Assembly (NCBI GenBank): GCA_937864465.1
Contig: CALMJU010000099.1
Coordinates: 1-64,000, forward strand
DNA from: an uncultured Acidobacteriota bacterium
GTDB taxonomy: Bacteria > Acidobacteriota > Polarisedimenticolia > Polarisedimenticolales > JAIQFR01
Length of the DNA stretch: 64,000 nt
Direction of reading: 5' to 3'
This document shows positions 1-6,943 of this stretch, piece after piece (the first letter of the stretch is position 1; every line of letters starts with the position of its first letter). The notes under the pieces were generated by a model. It was not told the DNA's origin. It ran no database searches and saw only the letters and a list, made by a program, of their open reading frames with translations. Position numbers and translations under genes: made by a program.

Positions 1-769
1 CCGCGGTCTCTTGCGAATGGCGTTTCTCCTCCTCCGCCTGTCTCGCTCGCGCCCGATAGGCGGAGTGCATCAGGTAGACGAAGGGCGCTGCGAACAGGAG
101 GCTCACCAGATGTTCGTGCTGCACGAGGAGGGCCAGGAGCACGGCGAGCGATGCGCTCGCCAGGAACGACGGAACCGACCAGACGAAGTTCGCCCGGAGC
201 GACGGTACCGCCACCCCCGGCCCCGACAGGCGGATCGCCAGCGAGACGAGGCTGATGTTGAGGACCGAGAATGCGGCCGATGCGGCCAAGATCGTCGCGG
301 AGTGTCGGACCGGATCGATCTCTCCGATCGGTCCTCCGAGAGCCAGGTACAGGACACCGGACAGCCCAGAGGCCAGCGCGACGCACCCAGCATTGAAGGC
401 AGCCTGATGCAGGGAGACGCGGAATTGGCCGGACGCACGTGCCGTGCTCGCGATCACTGCCGAGGCCACGCTGGCGATTACGGAGGCTCCCAACCCGAAG
501 CACATCAGCGTTGCGAGAACGAAGGCATAGGCCGGAGAGAGCGTACCTCCGACAGGGACGGGCACCCGCACGAGTCCGGCTAGGATCGCCAATACGATGA
601 ACAGCGAGGCGGCGCCCTGGGCCGGCGGGGGCGCGAGGGTCACCGCCGCGGCGAGGGCCGCTCCGCCCACGCAGACGACGGCGAGGACGTACACCCTCGC
701 GCGCCGCGGCAGCTCGTGAAAAGGGGTCACCGTCGTCCGTCTCCGGCCGTCCGCCCCCAGGTCCGCCAC
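1..769 (-). CDS. Membrane sensor protein, 5' part only (cut by left edge); possibly the N-terminus of an HD-GYP/GGDEF-type signalling protein
   Basis: An uninterrupted minus-strand frame of about 256 codons runs off the left edge. I place the start at a GTG (769) with AAGGGG 8 nt upstream. After a basic leader (residues about 1-25) come roughly seven to eight hydrophobic segments (for example around VYVLAVVCVGGAALAAAV, SLFIVLAILAGLV, ASASLAVLLALLV), and then a charged stretch (RARARQAEEEKRHSQ) that looks like the linker into a cytoplasmic domain. This architecture, a multi-TM sensor followed by a coiled linker, is common in HD-GYP or GGDEF proteins of acidobacteria-like genomes. The effector domain lies outside the window, so the function is inference. 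The codon usage is GC-rich like its neighbours. Confidence 0.7.
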   Translation of the reverse strand, partial: MADLGADGRRRTTVTPFHELPRRARVYVLAVVCVGGAALAAAVTLAPPPAQGAASLFIVLAILAGLVRVPVPVGGTLSPAYAFVLATLMCFGLGASVIASVASAVIASTARASGQFRVSLHQAAFNAGCVALASGLSGVLYLALGGPIGEIDPVRHSATILAASAAFSVLNISLVSLAIRLSGPGVAVPSLRANFVWSVPSFLASASLAVLLALLVQHEHLVSLLFAAPFVYLMHSAYRARARQAEEEKRHSQETA

Positions 770-839
770 CTGGCGAACCCCTTGGCCCACGAACGAGCCG
801 GGGTCTCCCGTGGCGGCAAAACATAGGTTTTTGTAGGCC

Positions 840-1067
840 ATGCGGCAATGTCTGGACTTCGAAAGGCATATAAGTATTCTGGACCATCTATTGCCAATTC
901 CTTTCGGCCATCGCGAAGATCGGCAGGAATTCTTGGCGGTGATTGGGGGCCGGGTTCGCCAGCTTACAGAGTCGGCACCTTCGGCCTTGAGCGACGCTAT
1001 GTCTGAACGTATACTCAGCCTATTCGAAAGACACTTCAAACCACGTGTGGGGATGAGGGATGTATAG
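840..1067 (+). CDS. Hypothetical small ORF in a GC-poor stretch
   Basis: A 75-codon ORF whose 3' end overlaps the ATG of the next ORF by 8 nt. Its third-position bases are much richer in A/T than in any neighbour (codons such as ATA, AGT, CTA, TTG, AAA are frequent). It is therefore either non-coding or of different origin. No domain is recognised; the translation is mixed polar and hydrophobic without a signal peptide. The overlap with the next ORF is the main argument that it might be translated. I would treat it as doubtful. Confidence 0.25.
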   Translation: MRQCLDFERHISILDHLLPIPFGHREDRQEFLAVIGGRVRQLTESAPSALSDAMSERILSLFERHFKPRVGMRDV

Positions 1068-1539
1068 AACGAACGCCGAGATTGCGAGAAAGGTTTACCG
1101 GGCGCTGAAGACCCCGTCGGACAACAATCCGCGGACGGATCCGATCCTCGCTTTTTACTTCAAGGGCAAGGAAGACTACATCATGATGCGATGCAACAAG
1201 GAGCCCGAGATCTCCATCAAGGGGAAGGAGCAGATCGCAGGCGAGGTGAAGTTCTTCGCGTACAGCGACTTTTCCGACTACCAGGAAGGCGACGTCCTGT
1301 TCCGCCTCAAGGACGACGTGACGCTGATCGAGCTCTACCGGAAGGGGGCGATCGAGGCGAAGTCGTTCAAATCCTGGGACGAGTTCTCGCGCTGGCTCGA
1401 CACGCTCGACGAGAACGGCGTCCAGATCTCGCTGAAGCTTCCGTGCCTCGTGTACGCCGCCGTCCGGAGCCAGGAGCCGTCGATGCAGAACTTCATCGTC
1501 GAGGCGATCAAGAAGACGCTCAAGGCGGGACTGGACTGA
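1060..1539 (+). CDS. Hypothetical cytoplasmic protein, 159 aa
   Basis: ATG start with GGGG 8 nt upstream and normal GC-rich codon usage, so this is a credible gene. The protein is soluble, with no signal peptide or membrane segment. It alternates charged and aromatic residues (a FYFKGKEDYIMM stretch near residue 35, SWDEFSRWLDTLDENG near 110) and ends in a Lys-rich helix. I do not recognise the family. It stands alone between the doubtful small ORF upstream and a convergent small gene, with 42 bp to that gene's stop codon. Confidence 0.65.
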   Translation: MYRTNAEIARKVYRALKTPSDNNPRTDPILAFYFKGKEDYIMMRCNKEPEISIKGKEQIAGEVKFFAYSDFSDYQEGDVLFRLKDDVTLIELYRKGAIEAKSFKSWDEFSRWLDTLDENGVQISLKLPCLVYAAVRSQEPSMQNFIVEAIKKTLKAGLD

Positions 1540-1581
1540 AACCGGCCCCGGGGCCCGCGCGCCGGCAGGATCCGCAGGCCT

Positions 1582-1926
1582 CTAGGACCGTCCCCGAAGC
1601 CCGGAGCGGGCCGTCAGGCGCGAGAGACCCTCGCGCAGCGCGTCTCCCTCGATCGCGGCGGACGGATCCCTGAGCCGCCGCTCGAGTCGTTCCCTCAGGC
1701 GCCGCCATGCCTCGTGGGCCGGGATGCGACCGAACCTCTCCCCCTCGGGCCCGATGATGTCCACCGCCCCCGACCCGAGGAGCTCGACGCCCTCGTCGGA
1801 TTCCGGATCGACCAGCCGGACCAGCCTGCGGCCGATCCTCTCCTCGATCGGCCCCGGGCGACCGTCCCCCGCGAGGGTCGCGCGGAGAGTGCCGGAGCGC
1901 CTGCCGGGTTGCGTGTCTCGCCCCAT
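1582..1926 (-). CDS. Hypothetical 114-aa Arg-rich protein
   Basis: A short frame (ATG at 1926) downstream of the diguanylate cyclase gene on the same strand. The translation is hydrophilic and very rich in Arg and Glu, with a central segment (GSGAVDIIGPEGERFGRIPAHEAWRR style) that could be a small beta domain followed by a helix. No known domain is recognised. The same frame stays open far upstream through the cyclase gene, which is a GC-bias artefact; the ATG at 1926 is chosen because it follows a GGGGA Shine-Dalgarno-like run. That run lies inside an 18-bp palindrome (1930-1947), so initiation could be controlled by a hairpin. Confidence 0.5.
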   Translation of the reverse strand: MGRDTQPGRRSGTLRATLAGDGRPGPIEERIGRRLVRLVDPESDEGVELLGSGAVDIIGPEGERFGRIPAHEAWRRLRERLERRLRDPSAAIEGDALREGLSRLTARSGLRGRS

Positions 1927-1929
1927 GTT

Positions 1930-1947
1930 CGATTCCCCGGGGAATCG
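1930..1947. promoter_or_regulatory. 18-bp perfect palindrome at the ribosome site of the 114-aa gene
   Basis: CGATTCCCCGGGGAATCG reads the same on both strands and ends 3 nt before the ATG of the minus-strand gene at 1926. It could be a dimeric repressor operator. As RNA it could be a 7-bp stem with a CCGG loop that hides the GGGG Shine-Dalgarno run. No T-run follows on either side, so an intrinsic terminator is unlikely. Confidence 0.4.
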
Positions 1948-2009
1948 TACCACGGAGCGCTTCTCGTCCGCGCGGGTGGGATCGGCGACGGTGGGCCGCC
2001 GGCTCGGGG

Positions 2010-3344
2010 TCAGCGCCCCTGCCCGAGGATGGAGTCCAGTCGGCGGGCGACCTCGTCCGATTTCGCCATCTCGTCGGGATCGTCTCCGATCTCGAACGTC
2101 TTGTGGAGAAACACACGGTTCTTGCCCGCGGCCTTCGCCTTGTAGAGCGAGCGGTCGGCGCAGCCGATCAGGTCGGTGCTGTTGGTCCCGTCCTGAGGGA
2201 ACACCGAGACGCCGCCGCTGATCGTGAGCATCCCGCCGGGCTGCGTCTCTCGGTGCGGGAAGCGGCACGACGCGATCGCCTCGCGGATCCGCTCGGCGGC
2301 CCGGAGGGCCTGCTCTCCGTCGGCGAGCGGCATCGCGACGATGAACTCCTCGCCGCCGTAGCGTCCCGCCAGGTCCTGGGGTCTCAGGTTCCTGCGGAGA
2401 ACCTCCGCCACGCCGCGCAGGACCGCGTCCCCCGCCTGATGGCCGTTGGAGTCGTTGTAGTGCTTGAAGTGGTCGATGTCGAACATGAAGATCGCGAGCG
2501 GCTGGGCCTTGCGCTCGGAGGCGAAGATCATCTGTCCGAGCTGCTCCATGAACCGGGGCTTGTTGAACAGGCCGGTCAGGCCGTCGTGATGGGCCTGCTT
2601 CTGGAGAGCGCGCACGTTCTGGACGTTCCGGTAGGCGATCGCGCCGAGGTTCGTGATCATCTGAAAGACGAGCTTCTCGTCCTTCGGCCGGGCCGCCGGC
2701 TCGCCGACGCAGAGGACGCCGAGGAGGTGGTCCTCCTTGCCGTGGTGGACGATCGGCCCGATCAGGCTCAGGTGGAAGGCGGGGTGGTTGTCCTCGAGCG
2801 TGCGCCCCTCGGTCCGGGACAGGTTGAGCCAGTCGTCGTCCGCCATCTCGACCTTGTTCTCGGCGACCCAGCCGATCTTCCCCTCGCCGAACCGCACGCG
2901 GGTGGCCGTCGCGGGAATCTCTCCGAGGCCGCGGTGGTCGCGCAGGAACAGCTCCTTCCCCTCTTTCCCCTCCTGCCCCTCCTCGCCGGGAGAGCGGACG
3001 AGGAAGAGGAGCATCTGGGCGGGCTCGAAGATGCTCCCGGCGAGGTCGAGGATCTGACGGGGGATGTCCTGGAACTCGACGGTCTCGCGGTTCAGCTCCC
3101 GGACGAGGCGCGGCAGGGAGATCGAAAGGTTCTTCAGGAATTGCTGCTCGCTCCGCAGCTTGGCCGCGATGCGGCTCTGCTCTCGGATCTGCTGGTCGGT
3201 CCGGGCCAGATCTTCGCGCAGCGCGGCCGCCTCGCGCATGGCCCGTTCTCGTCCTCCCCGGCCCGTCAGGATTCCGGCGACCAGGCCCGCGGCGGCGGCC
3301 AGCGCGACCGTGAGGATCCCCTGCATGTCCAGCAGGCCCGGCAC
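2010..3344 (-). CDS. Diguanylate cyclase (GAF-GGDEF)
   Basis: This enzyme makes cyclic di-GMP from two GTP. From the chosen GTG (3344, preceded by GGAG), 444 residues are read: a membrane segment at about 8-28, a coiled-coil linker (30-75), a GAF-like sensory region (about 80-245) and a GGDEF domain (about 250-415). The active-site signature is GGEEF at 330-334, with FDIDHFKHYND upstream. An RxxD product-inhibition site (RPQD, 321-324) stands five residues before it, so feedback control by c-di-GMP is expected. The frame is open further upstream, but that part is Arg/Gly-rich and looks spurious. It neighbours a possible c-di-GMP-type sensor at the left edge. Confidence 0.93.
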   Translation of the reverse strand: MPGLLDMQGILTVALAAAAGLVAGILTGRGGRERAMREAAALREDLARTDQQIREQSRIAAKLRSEQQFLKNLSISLPRLVRELNRETVEFQDIPRQILDLAGSIFEPAQMLLFLVRSPGEEGQEGKEGKELFLRDHRGLGEIPATATRVRFGEGKIGWVAENKVEMADDDWLNLSRTEGRTLEDNHPAFHLSLIGPIVHHGKEDHLLGVLCVGEPAARPKDEKLVFQMITNLGAIAYRNVQNVRALQKQAHHDGLTGLFNKPRFMEQLGQMIFASERKAQPLAIFMFDIDHFKHYNDSNGHQAGDAVLRGVAEVLRRNLRPQDLAGRYGGEEFIVAMPLADGEQALRAAERIREAIASCRFPHRETQPGGMLTISGGVSVFPQDGTNSTDLIGCADRSLYKAKAAGKNRVFLHKTFEIGDDPDEMAKSDEVARRLDSILGQGR

Positions 3345-3597
3345 GACGTCTCCCTCGTCCCGCGCGGACCGGAACCCCTCGCGGGTCCGAGCGCGCGGGC
3401 GCCCTCCGTGCTGCAACGTTGGTTCCTTGGAGGCCGGTTCGCAACCGCGCAAGGCAAGGCCTTGTCCGTCAGCAGGATACGCGCGGCAGCCCGGCTGCGG
3501 GAGCGGAGGGCGCCGCCGTCCGCAGACGTCACGCGGCGCATCCCGGTGACGGCGGGCGTCACCTGCCGTCCGAAGCCGCGGGCGTCCCCGGAGTGTG

Positions 3598-3603
3598 TAG
3601 AAT
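3598..3603 (+). promoter_or_regulatory. Candidate -10 box for queE
   Basis: TAGAAT lies 6 nt before the GTG start of queE. A matching -35 box is not clear. The geometry would give a nearly leaderless transcript. The rest of the 265-bp region between the divergent cyclase and queE genes holds nothing else I recognise. Confidence 0.3.
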
Positions 3604-3609
3604 GCCTCG

Positions 3610-4248
3610 GTGCTTCAGGTCAGCGAGATCTTCCACTCGATCCAGGGGGAATCGACCCACGCGGGAAGGCCGTGCGTGATCGTGCGACTCGCCGGGTGCA
3701 ACCTCCGATGCGTCTGGTGCGACACGGCGCACGCGTTCCGCGACGGGCGCGCGATGTCCGTGGACGAGGTCCTGGAGGGAGTGGCCTGCTACGGGTGCGA
3801 CCTCGTGGAGGTGACCGGCGGAGAGCCGCTCCTTCAGCCGGACGCCTTGCCTCTCCTCCGCGCGCTCCTCGGGCGGGGCTACGGCGTGCTTCTCGAGACG
3901 AGCGGGAGCCTTTCGATCGAAGAGGTCCCGGAAGGGATCGTTCGCATCATCGACGTCAAGTGCCCCGGGAGCGGCGAGACCCGGGGGAACCGGTGGGAGA
4001 ACCTCGACCATCTCCGGGAGCGCGACGAGCTGAAGTTCGTGATCGCGGACCGTCGGGACTACCTGTGGGCGGCGGACGAGGTTCGGGAGCGCAAGCTGGC
4101 GTCGCGCTGCACGATCCTGTTCTCGCCCGTGCACGGGGCCCTCGACCCCGCGCGGCTCGCGGAGTGGATCCTCGAGGACCGCCTTCCGGTGAGGCTCCAG
4201 ATCCAGGTGCACAGGGTCCTCTGGCCCGGCAGGAGCCGGGGGGTGTGA
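3610..4248 (+). CDS. queE: 7-carboxy-7-deazaguanine synthase (QueE)
   Basis: A radical-SAM enzyme that contracts 6-carboxy-tetrahydropterin to 7-carboxy-7-deazaguanine (CDG), the step before QueC in queuosine/7-deazapurine synthesis. The 212-residue length is normal. The iron-sulfur Cys ligands are C30, C34 and C37 (GCNLRCVWCDT). The N-terminus (VSEIFHSIQGE) and TGGEPLLQ, the SAM-contacting GGE motif, are typical. The start is GTG, just after a -10-like TAGAAT. queC follows after 41 bp on the same strand. queD and queF are not in the window. Confidence 0.93.
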   Translation: MLQVSEIFHSIQGESTHAGRPCVIVRLAGCNLRCVWCDTAHAFRDGRAMSVDEVLEGVACYGCDLVEVTGGEPLLQPDALPLLRALLGRGYGVLLETSGSLSIEEVPEGIVRIIDVKCPGSGETRGNRWENLDHLRERDELKFVIADRRDYLWAADEVRERKLASRCTILFSPVHGALDPARLAEWILEDRLPVRLQIQVHRVLWPGRSRGV

Positions 4249-4289
4249 GGGAGCGCCGCGCCGGTGCGCGGCGGGGAGGCGGTGTTCCG

Positions 4290-4982
4290 GTGCGCAGGGC
4301 GGTCGTGCTGCTCTCGGGCGGCCTCGACTCCGCGACGGTTCTCGCGGGCGCGGTCCGGGACGGGTTCGAAGCGCACGCGCTGACCGTTCGCTACGGGCAG
4401 CGGCACGCGGTCGAGGTCGAGCGGGCCGCGGAGCTCGCCGGCTCTCTCGGCGCGGCGTCGCATCGCGTCGTGCTCGTGGATCTGGCGTTTCCGGGTGGCT
4501 CCGCGCTCACCGACCCCTCGATCCCGGTTCCGGTGCCGGATCGGGAGCGGGCGATCGGGAGCGCGGTCCCCGTGACGTACGTTCCGGCGCGGAACACCGT
4601 CCTGCTCGCGGTCGCGCTCGCGTGGGCCGAGACGATCGGCGCGCGGGACCTGTTCCTCGGCGTCAACGCCGTGGACTACAGCGGCTACCCCGATTGCCGT
4701 CCCGCTTTCCTCGATGCGTTCGAGGCCCTCGCCGCCTCGGCCACGAGGGCCGGCGCCGCGGGCGAGAGGTTTCGCGTCCACGCTCCGCTGCTCCGGATGA
4801 GCAAGAAGGAGATCGTGCTGCGCGCGACGGATCTCGGCGTTCCGGTCGGACGCACGATCTCCTGCTACGATCCCGGCCCCGGGGGCCTTCCGTGCCGGCG
4901 ATGCGAGGCGTGCGTCCTTCGCGCGCGAGGCTTTCGCGAGGCGGGGCTCGCCGACCCCGCGGTGATGGAGGCGGCTCCGTGA
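4290..4982 (+). CDS. queC: 7-cyano-7-deazaguanine synthase (QueC)
   Basis: ATP-dependent conversion of CDG to preQ0. The 230-residue protein begins with the PP-loop SGGLDSAT (about residues 9-16). YVPARNTVLLAVALAWAE and GVNAVDYSGYPDCRPAF are family signatures, and the C-terminal Cys cluster (ISCYD..GLPCRRCEACVLR) is the zinc site. The GTG start has GGAGG about 11 nt upstream. The stop codon overlaps the next gene's GTG (GTGA), so the following small membrane protein is probably translated by coupling. Together with queE it accounts for the end of the preQ0 pathway. Confidence 0.93.
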   Translation: MRRAVVLLSGGLDSATVLAGAVRDGFEAHALTVRYGQRHAVEVERAAELAGSLGAASHRVVLVDLAFPGGSALTDPSIPVPVPDRERAIGSAVPVTYVPARNTVLLAVALAWAETIGARDLFLGVNAVDYSGYPDCRPAFLDAFEALAASATRAGAAGERFRVHAPLLRMSKKEIVLRATDLGVPVGRTISCYDPGPGGLPCRRCEACVLRARGFREAGLADPAVMEAAP

Positions 4983-5458
4983 GCTCCGGGGCGATCGCTT
5001 GGCTCCTGCTGCCGCTCGCGGCGATGGTCGCGGGTTTCCTGCTCGCCGTGCGGGTCGTCGTGCGCTCGGCGAGCCGGCCGGTCGACGGCCACACGGAGGC
5101 GGGCCGGCCCGCGCTTCGCGCCGAGGCCAAGGTCCGCCTCGTGGAGGTTCTCGGCGCGCCGTCCGTCGGGGGGAGGGGCTCCCTGCTCCTCACCGATCGC
5201 GACCTCCGGTTCGAGCGGTTCTTCCCGCGGCGCGAGTTCCGGATCGAGCTCGATCGGATCGGGAACGTGTCCGAGGAGAGCCCTGGGGCGGGGGACGGGC
5301 TGCTGCGCGTCGAATGGGCCGAGGACGGCGAGCCCGCCGGCATCCGGCTGCGCCTGCCCGGCGCGGCGGCGTGGGCTACGGCGATCCGGAGAGCGCGCGC
5401 TTCGCTCGAGCCATCTCCAGGATCTCCTCCCGGATCGCCGCCCCCTCCGGCGAGGTGA
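4979..5458 (+). CDS. Small membrane-anchored protein, possible PH-like domain
   Basis: About 159 residues from a GTG that overlaps the queC stop (GTGA). An N-terminal membrane segment (AWLLLPLAAMVAGFLLAVRVVV, about 7-28) is followed by a compact beta-rich region (VRLVEVLGAPSV..GSLLLTDRDLRFERFFP..FRIELDRIGNV), which resembles bacterial PH-like domains in its strand pattern; that is inference. The tail is Pro/Ser-rich. The last 83 bp overlap the 3' end of the convergent HAMP protein gene. Function is unknown; the coupling to queC may be only positional. Confidence 0.6.
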   Translation: MSSGAIAWLLLPLAAMVAGFLLAVRVVVRSASRPVDGHTEAGRPALRAEAKVRLVEVLGAPSVGGRGSLLLTDRDLRFERFFPRREFRIELDRIGNVSEESPGAGDGLLRVEWAEDGEPAGIRLRLPGAAAWATAIRRARASLEPSPGSPPGSPPPPAR

Positions 5459-5993
5459 GCGAGCCTGCGCGCGCGGAGATCGCCTCGAGGCGCTCGGCCT
5501 CGTCGCGAGTCCGCTGCGCGAGCGAGCCGGCCAGACGGTTGACGGCCTCCCCGATCTCCTTGAGGTTGTCTCCGCGTCGCAGGCGCACGCGCGCGCGGCA
5601 GTCTCCGCCGGCGAGCTCCTCGATCCCTCGGCAGATGCTGAACGCGGCGCCGGCGGTGCGATGCGTCTCGAGGATGCTCAGCAGGAAGACTCCCGCAAGG
5701 AACGCCGCGGAGCCGAGGAGGATGAGCGCGAGCTGGAACCGGTCCTGGGCCTCGAAGTAGGATCGCAGCTCGGGCGCCACCTCGAGGGCCGCGGACGTGC
5801 TCCTGTGGTTGGAGGCGAGAAGGCTGAGGTTCAGGAGGAGGAGCAGCAGCAGGGTGGTCCCGACCACCAGGAGCGTCACCCGGAGCTGGTAGCGACGGTG
5901 GACGAGGAACCGCCGTCGCCGGAAGAGGACCTGCGTCGGGATCGGCTCCCCGCTTGCGGCTCGTGCGGGCGCGGACGGGCACGTGGTTTCCAT
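5376..5993 (-). CDS. Two-TM protein with a HAMP-like region and no effector domain
   Basis: The ATG at 5993 has AGGAGG 9 nt upstream, giving 205 residues. Two membrane segments (TLLVVGTTLLLLLLLNLSLLA around residue 45 and LALILLGSAAFLAGVFLLSIL around 95) flank a short periplasmic loop. The cytoplasmic part (GIEELAGGDCRARVRLRRGDNLKEIGEAVNRL) is a convincing HAMP helix-turn-helix. No kinase, cyclase or methyl-accepting domain follows: the protein ends after one more helix. It may signal through a partner protein. Its 3' end overlaps the queC-linked gene by 83 bp. Confidence 0.75.
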   Translation of the reverse strand: METTCPSAPARAASGEPIPTQVLFRRRRFLVHRRYQLRVTLLVVGTTLLLLLLLNLSLLASNHRSTSAALEVAPELRSYFEAQDRFQLALILLGSAAFLAGVFLLSILETHRTAGAAFSICRGIEELAGGDCRARVRLRRGDNLKEIGEAVNRLAGSLAQRTRDEAERLEAISARAGSLTSPEGAAIREEILEMARAKRALSGSP

Positions 5994-6096
5994 CGCTCCG
6001 GCCCTCCTGTCCAGAACATAGGTGGGGGTCCGGGGCGGGTCAAGATCCGGCGGCGCCGAGGAGGGGGGTCGGCGCCCGTCGAAGGGCTCCACGCGT

Positions 6097-6126
6097 TTGC
6101 CCCCGGGGGGGCGGCCAGGGTACGAT
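6097..6126 (+). promoter_or_regulatory. Candidate sigma70-type promoter
   Basis: TTGCCC, an 18-bp spacer and TACGAT, ending 37 bp before the ATG at 6164. It would drive the small unknown gene, the HU gene and perhaps the PBP gene. Confidence 0.45.
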
Positions 6127-6163
6127 GCGCCGGACGCGGAGACATCCGGCGCGGAGGGTGGGC

Positions 6164-6559
6164 ATGGAGAACAAGATCGTCGTCCACATGAAGGACGGCA
6201 GCGTTCACAAGGGGGTCACCCAGGATTTTCAGCCCGGCTCGGGGAGCTTCCACGTGCTCCCGGCGGAGGGCGGAGGGGTTCCCCGCCGCGTGTCGGTGGA
6301 GGCGATGAAGGCCCTCTTCTACGTGAAGGACTACGTGGGAAACAGGGATTTCGTGGCCCGGCAGCAGTTCGACGAGGCGCATCGATCCGGGCGGAAGGCG
6401 ATCCTCACGTTCCTGGACGGCGAGACGATGTGGGGTATGCTCGGGGAGGGGGGGGATGCCGACCCGGGCTTCTACTTCTTCCCGCTCGACGAGCAGGACA
6501 ACAACATCCGGATCTTCGTCGTCCGCTCGTCGCTTCAGGAGATGCGGCTGGTGCCCTGA
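6164..6559 (+). CDS. Conserved hypothetical, 131 aa (resembles DUF6982-type small beta proteins)
   Basis: ATG with GGAGGG 9 nt upstream. The protein opens with KIVVHMKDGSVHKGVTQDFQPGS, a short beta motif that repeats later as KAILTFLDGETMWGMLGE. The two halves therefore look like a duplicated small beta-barrel (Sm/SH3-like strand pattern; inference). From memory this resembles the DUF6982 group found in acidobacterial and deltaproteobacterial genomes, function unknown. There is no signal peptide. The HU-family gene follows 13 bp downstream. Confidence 0.75.
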   Translation: MENKIVVHMKDGSVHKGVTQDFQPGSGSFHVLPAEGGGVPRRVSVEAMKALFYVKDYVGNRDFVARQQFDEAHRSGRKAILTFLDGETMWGMLGEGGDADPGFYFFPLDEQDNNIRIFVVRSSLQEMRLVP

Positions 6560-6572
6560 AGAGGAGGACACC

Positions 6573-6878
6573 GTGAACAAAGCGGAGTTGACGGACAAGC
6601 TCGCCGAGAGGACGGGCCTGGCGGTTTCGAAGGCCCGGGAATGCATCGACGCCATCTTCGATTCGGATCCGGCGGTCGGCCTCATCGCGGCGGAGCTCCT
6701 CGCCGGAGGGAAGGTGGCCATCAGCGGCTTCGGGACCTTCGAGGCGAGGGCGCGAAAGGCGCGAGCCGGGCGCAACCCCCACACGGGGGAAGTCCTCGAT
6801 CTCCCCGCGATGCGCGCCCCGGCGTTCAAGGCGGGGAAGCCCCTGAAGGAGACGATGCGAGGAACGCACCCCGCCTGA
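6573..6878 (+). CDS. HU/IHF-family DNA-binding protein
   Basis: A nucleoid-associated DNA-bending protein of 101 residues, slightly longer than HU (about 90). The N-terminal helical dimerisation part (NKAELTDKLAERTGLAVSKARECIDAIFD) and the beta-arm signature GFGTFEARARKARAGRNPHTGE are clear, followed by the usual PAFKAGKPLKE end. The GTG start has AGGAGG 7 nt upstream. One oddity is the SDPAVGLIAAELLAGGKV segment, which differs from the standard I..L..GE.V linker. It lies in a short run with the small gene upstream and is followed by a class A PBP. Confidence 0.92.
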   Translation: MNKAELTDKLAERTGLAVSKARECIDAIFDSDPAVGLIAAELLAGGKVAISGFGTFEARARKARAGRNPHTGEVLDLPAMRAPAFKAGKPLKETMRGTHPA

Positions 6879-6943
6879 CCGGGGGTTCTCCGTCGTGAGC
6901 CCGGGGGATCTCCCCGCGGGAGATGCCGCGAGGGCGTGCGCAC

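Noticed and set aside
1544-1555. GGCCCCGGGGCC palindrome between two convergent genes
   Set aside because: A 12-bp all-GC palindrome is expected by chance at this base composition and it has no T-run.
2103-4982. A 959-codon plus-strand frame that ends as QueC
   Set aside because: Only the last 230 codons are QueC. The rest is antisense to the diguanylate cyclase and out of frame with queE, so it is not a fusion protein.
3610-4982. queE-queC as part of a 7-deazapurine DNA-modification (dpd) system
   Set aside because: No dpdA-like transglycosylase or DNA-modification gene is nearby; queuosine/preQ0 synthesis is the simpler reading.
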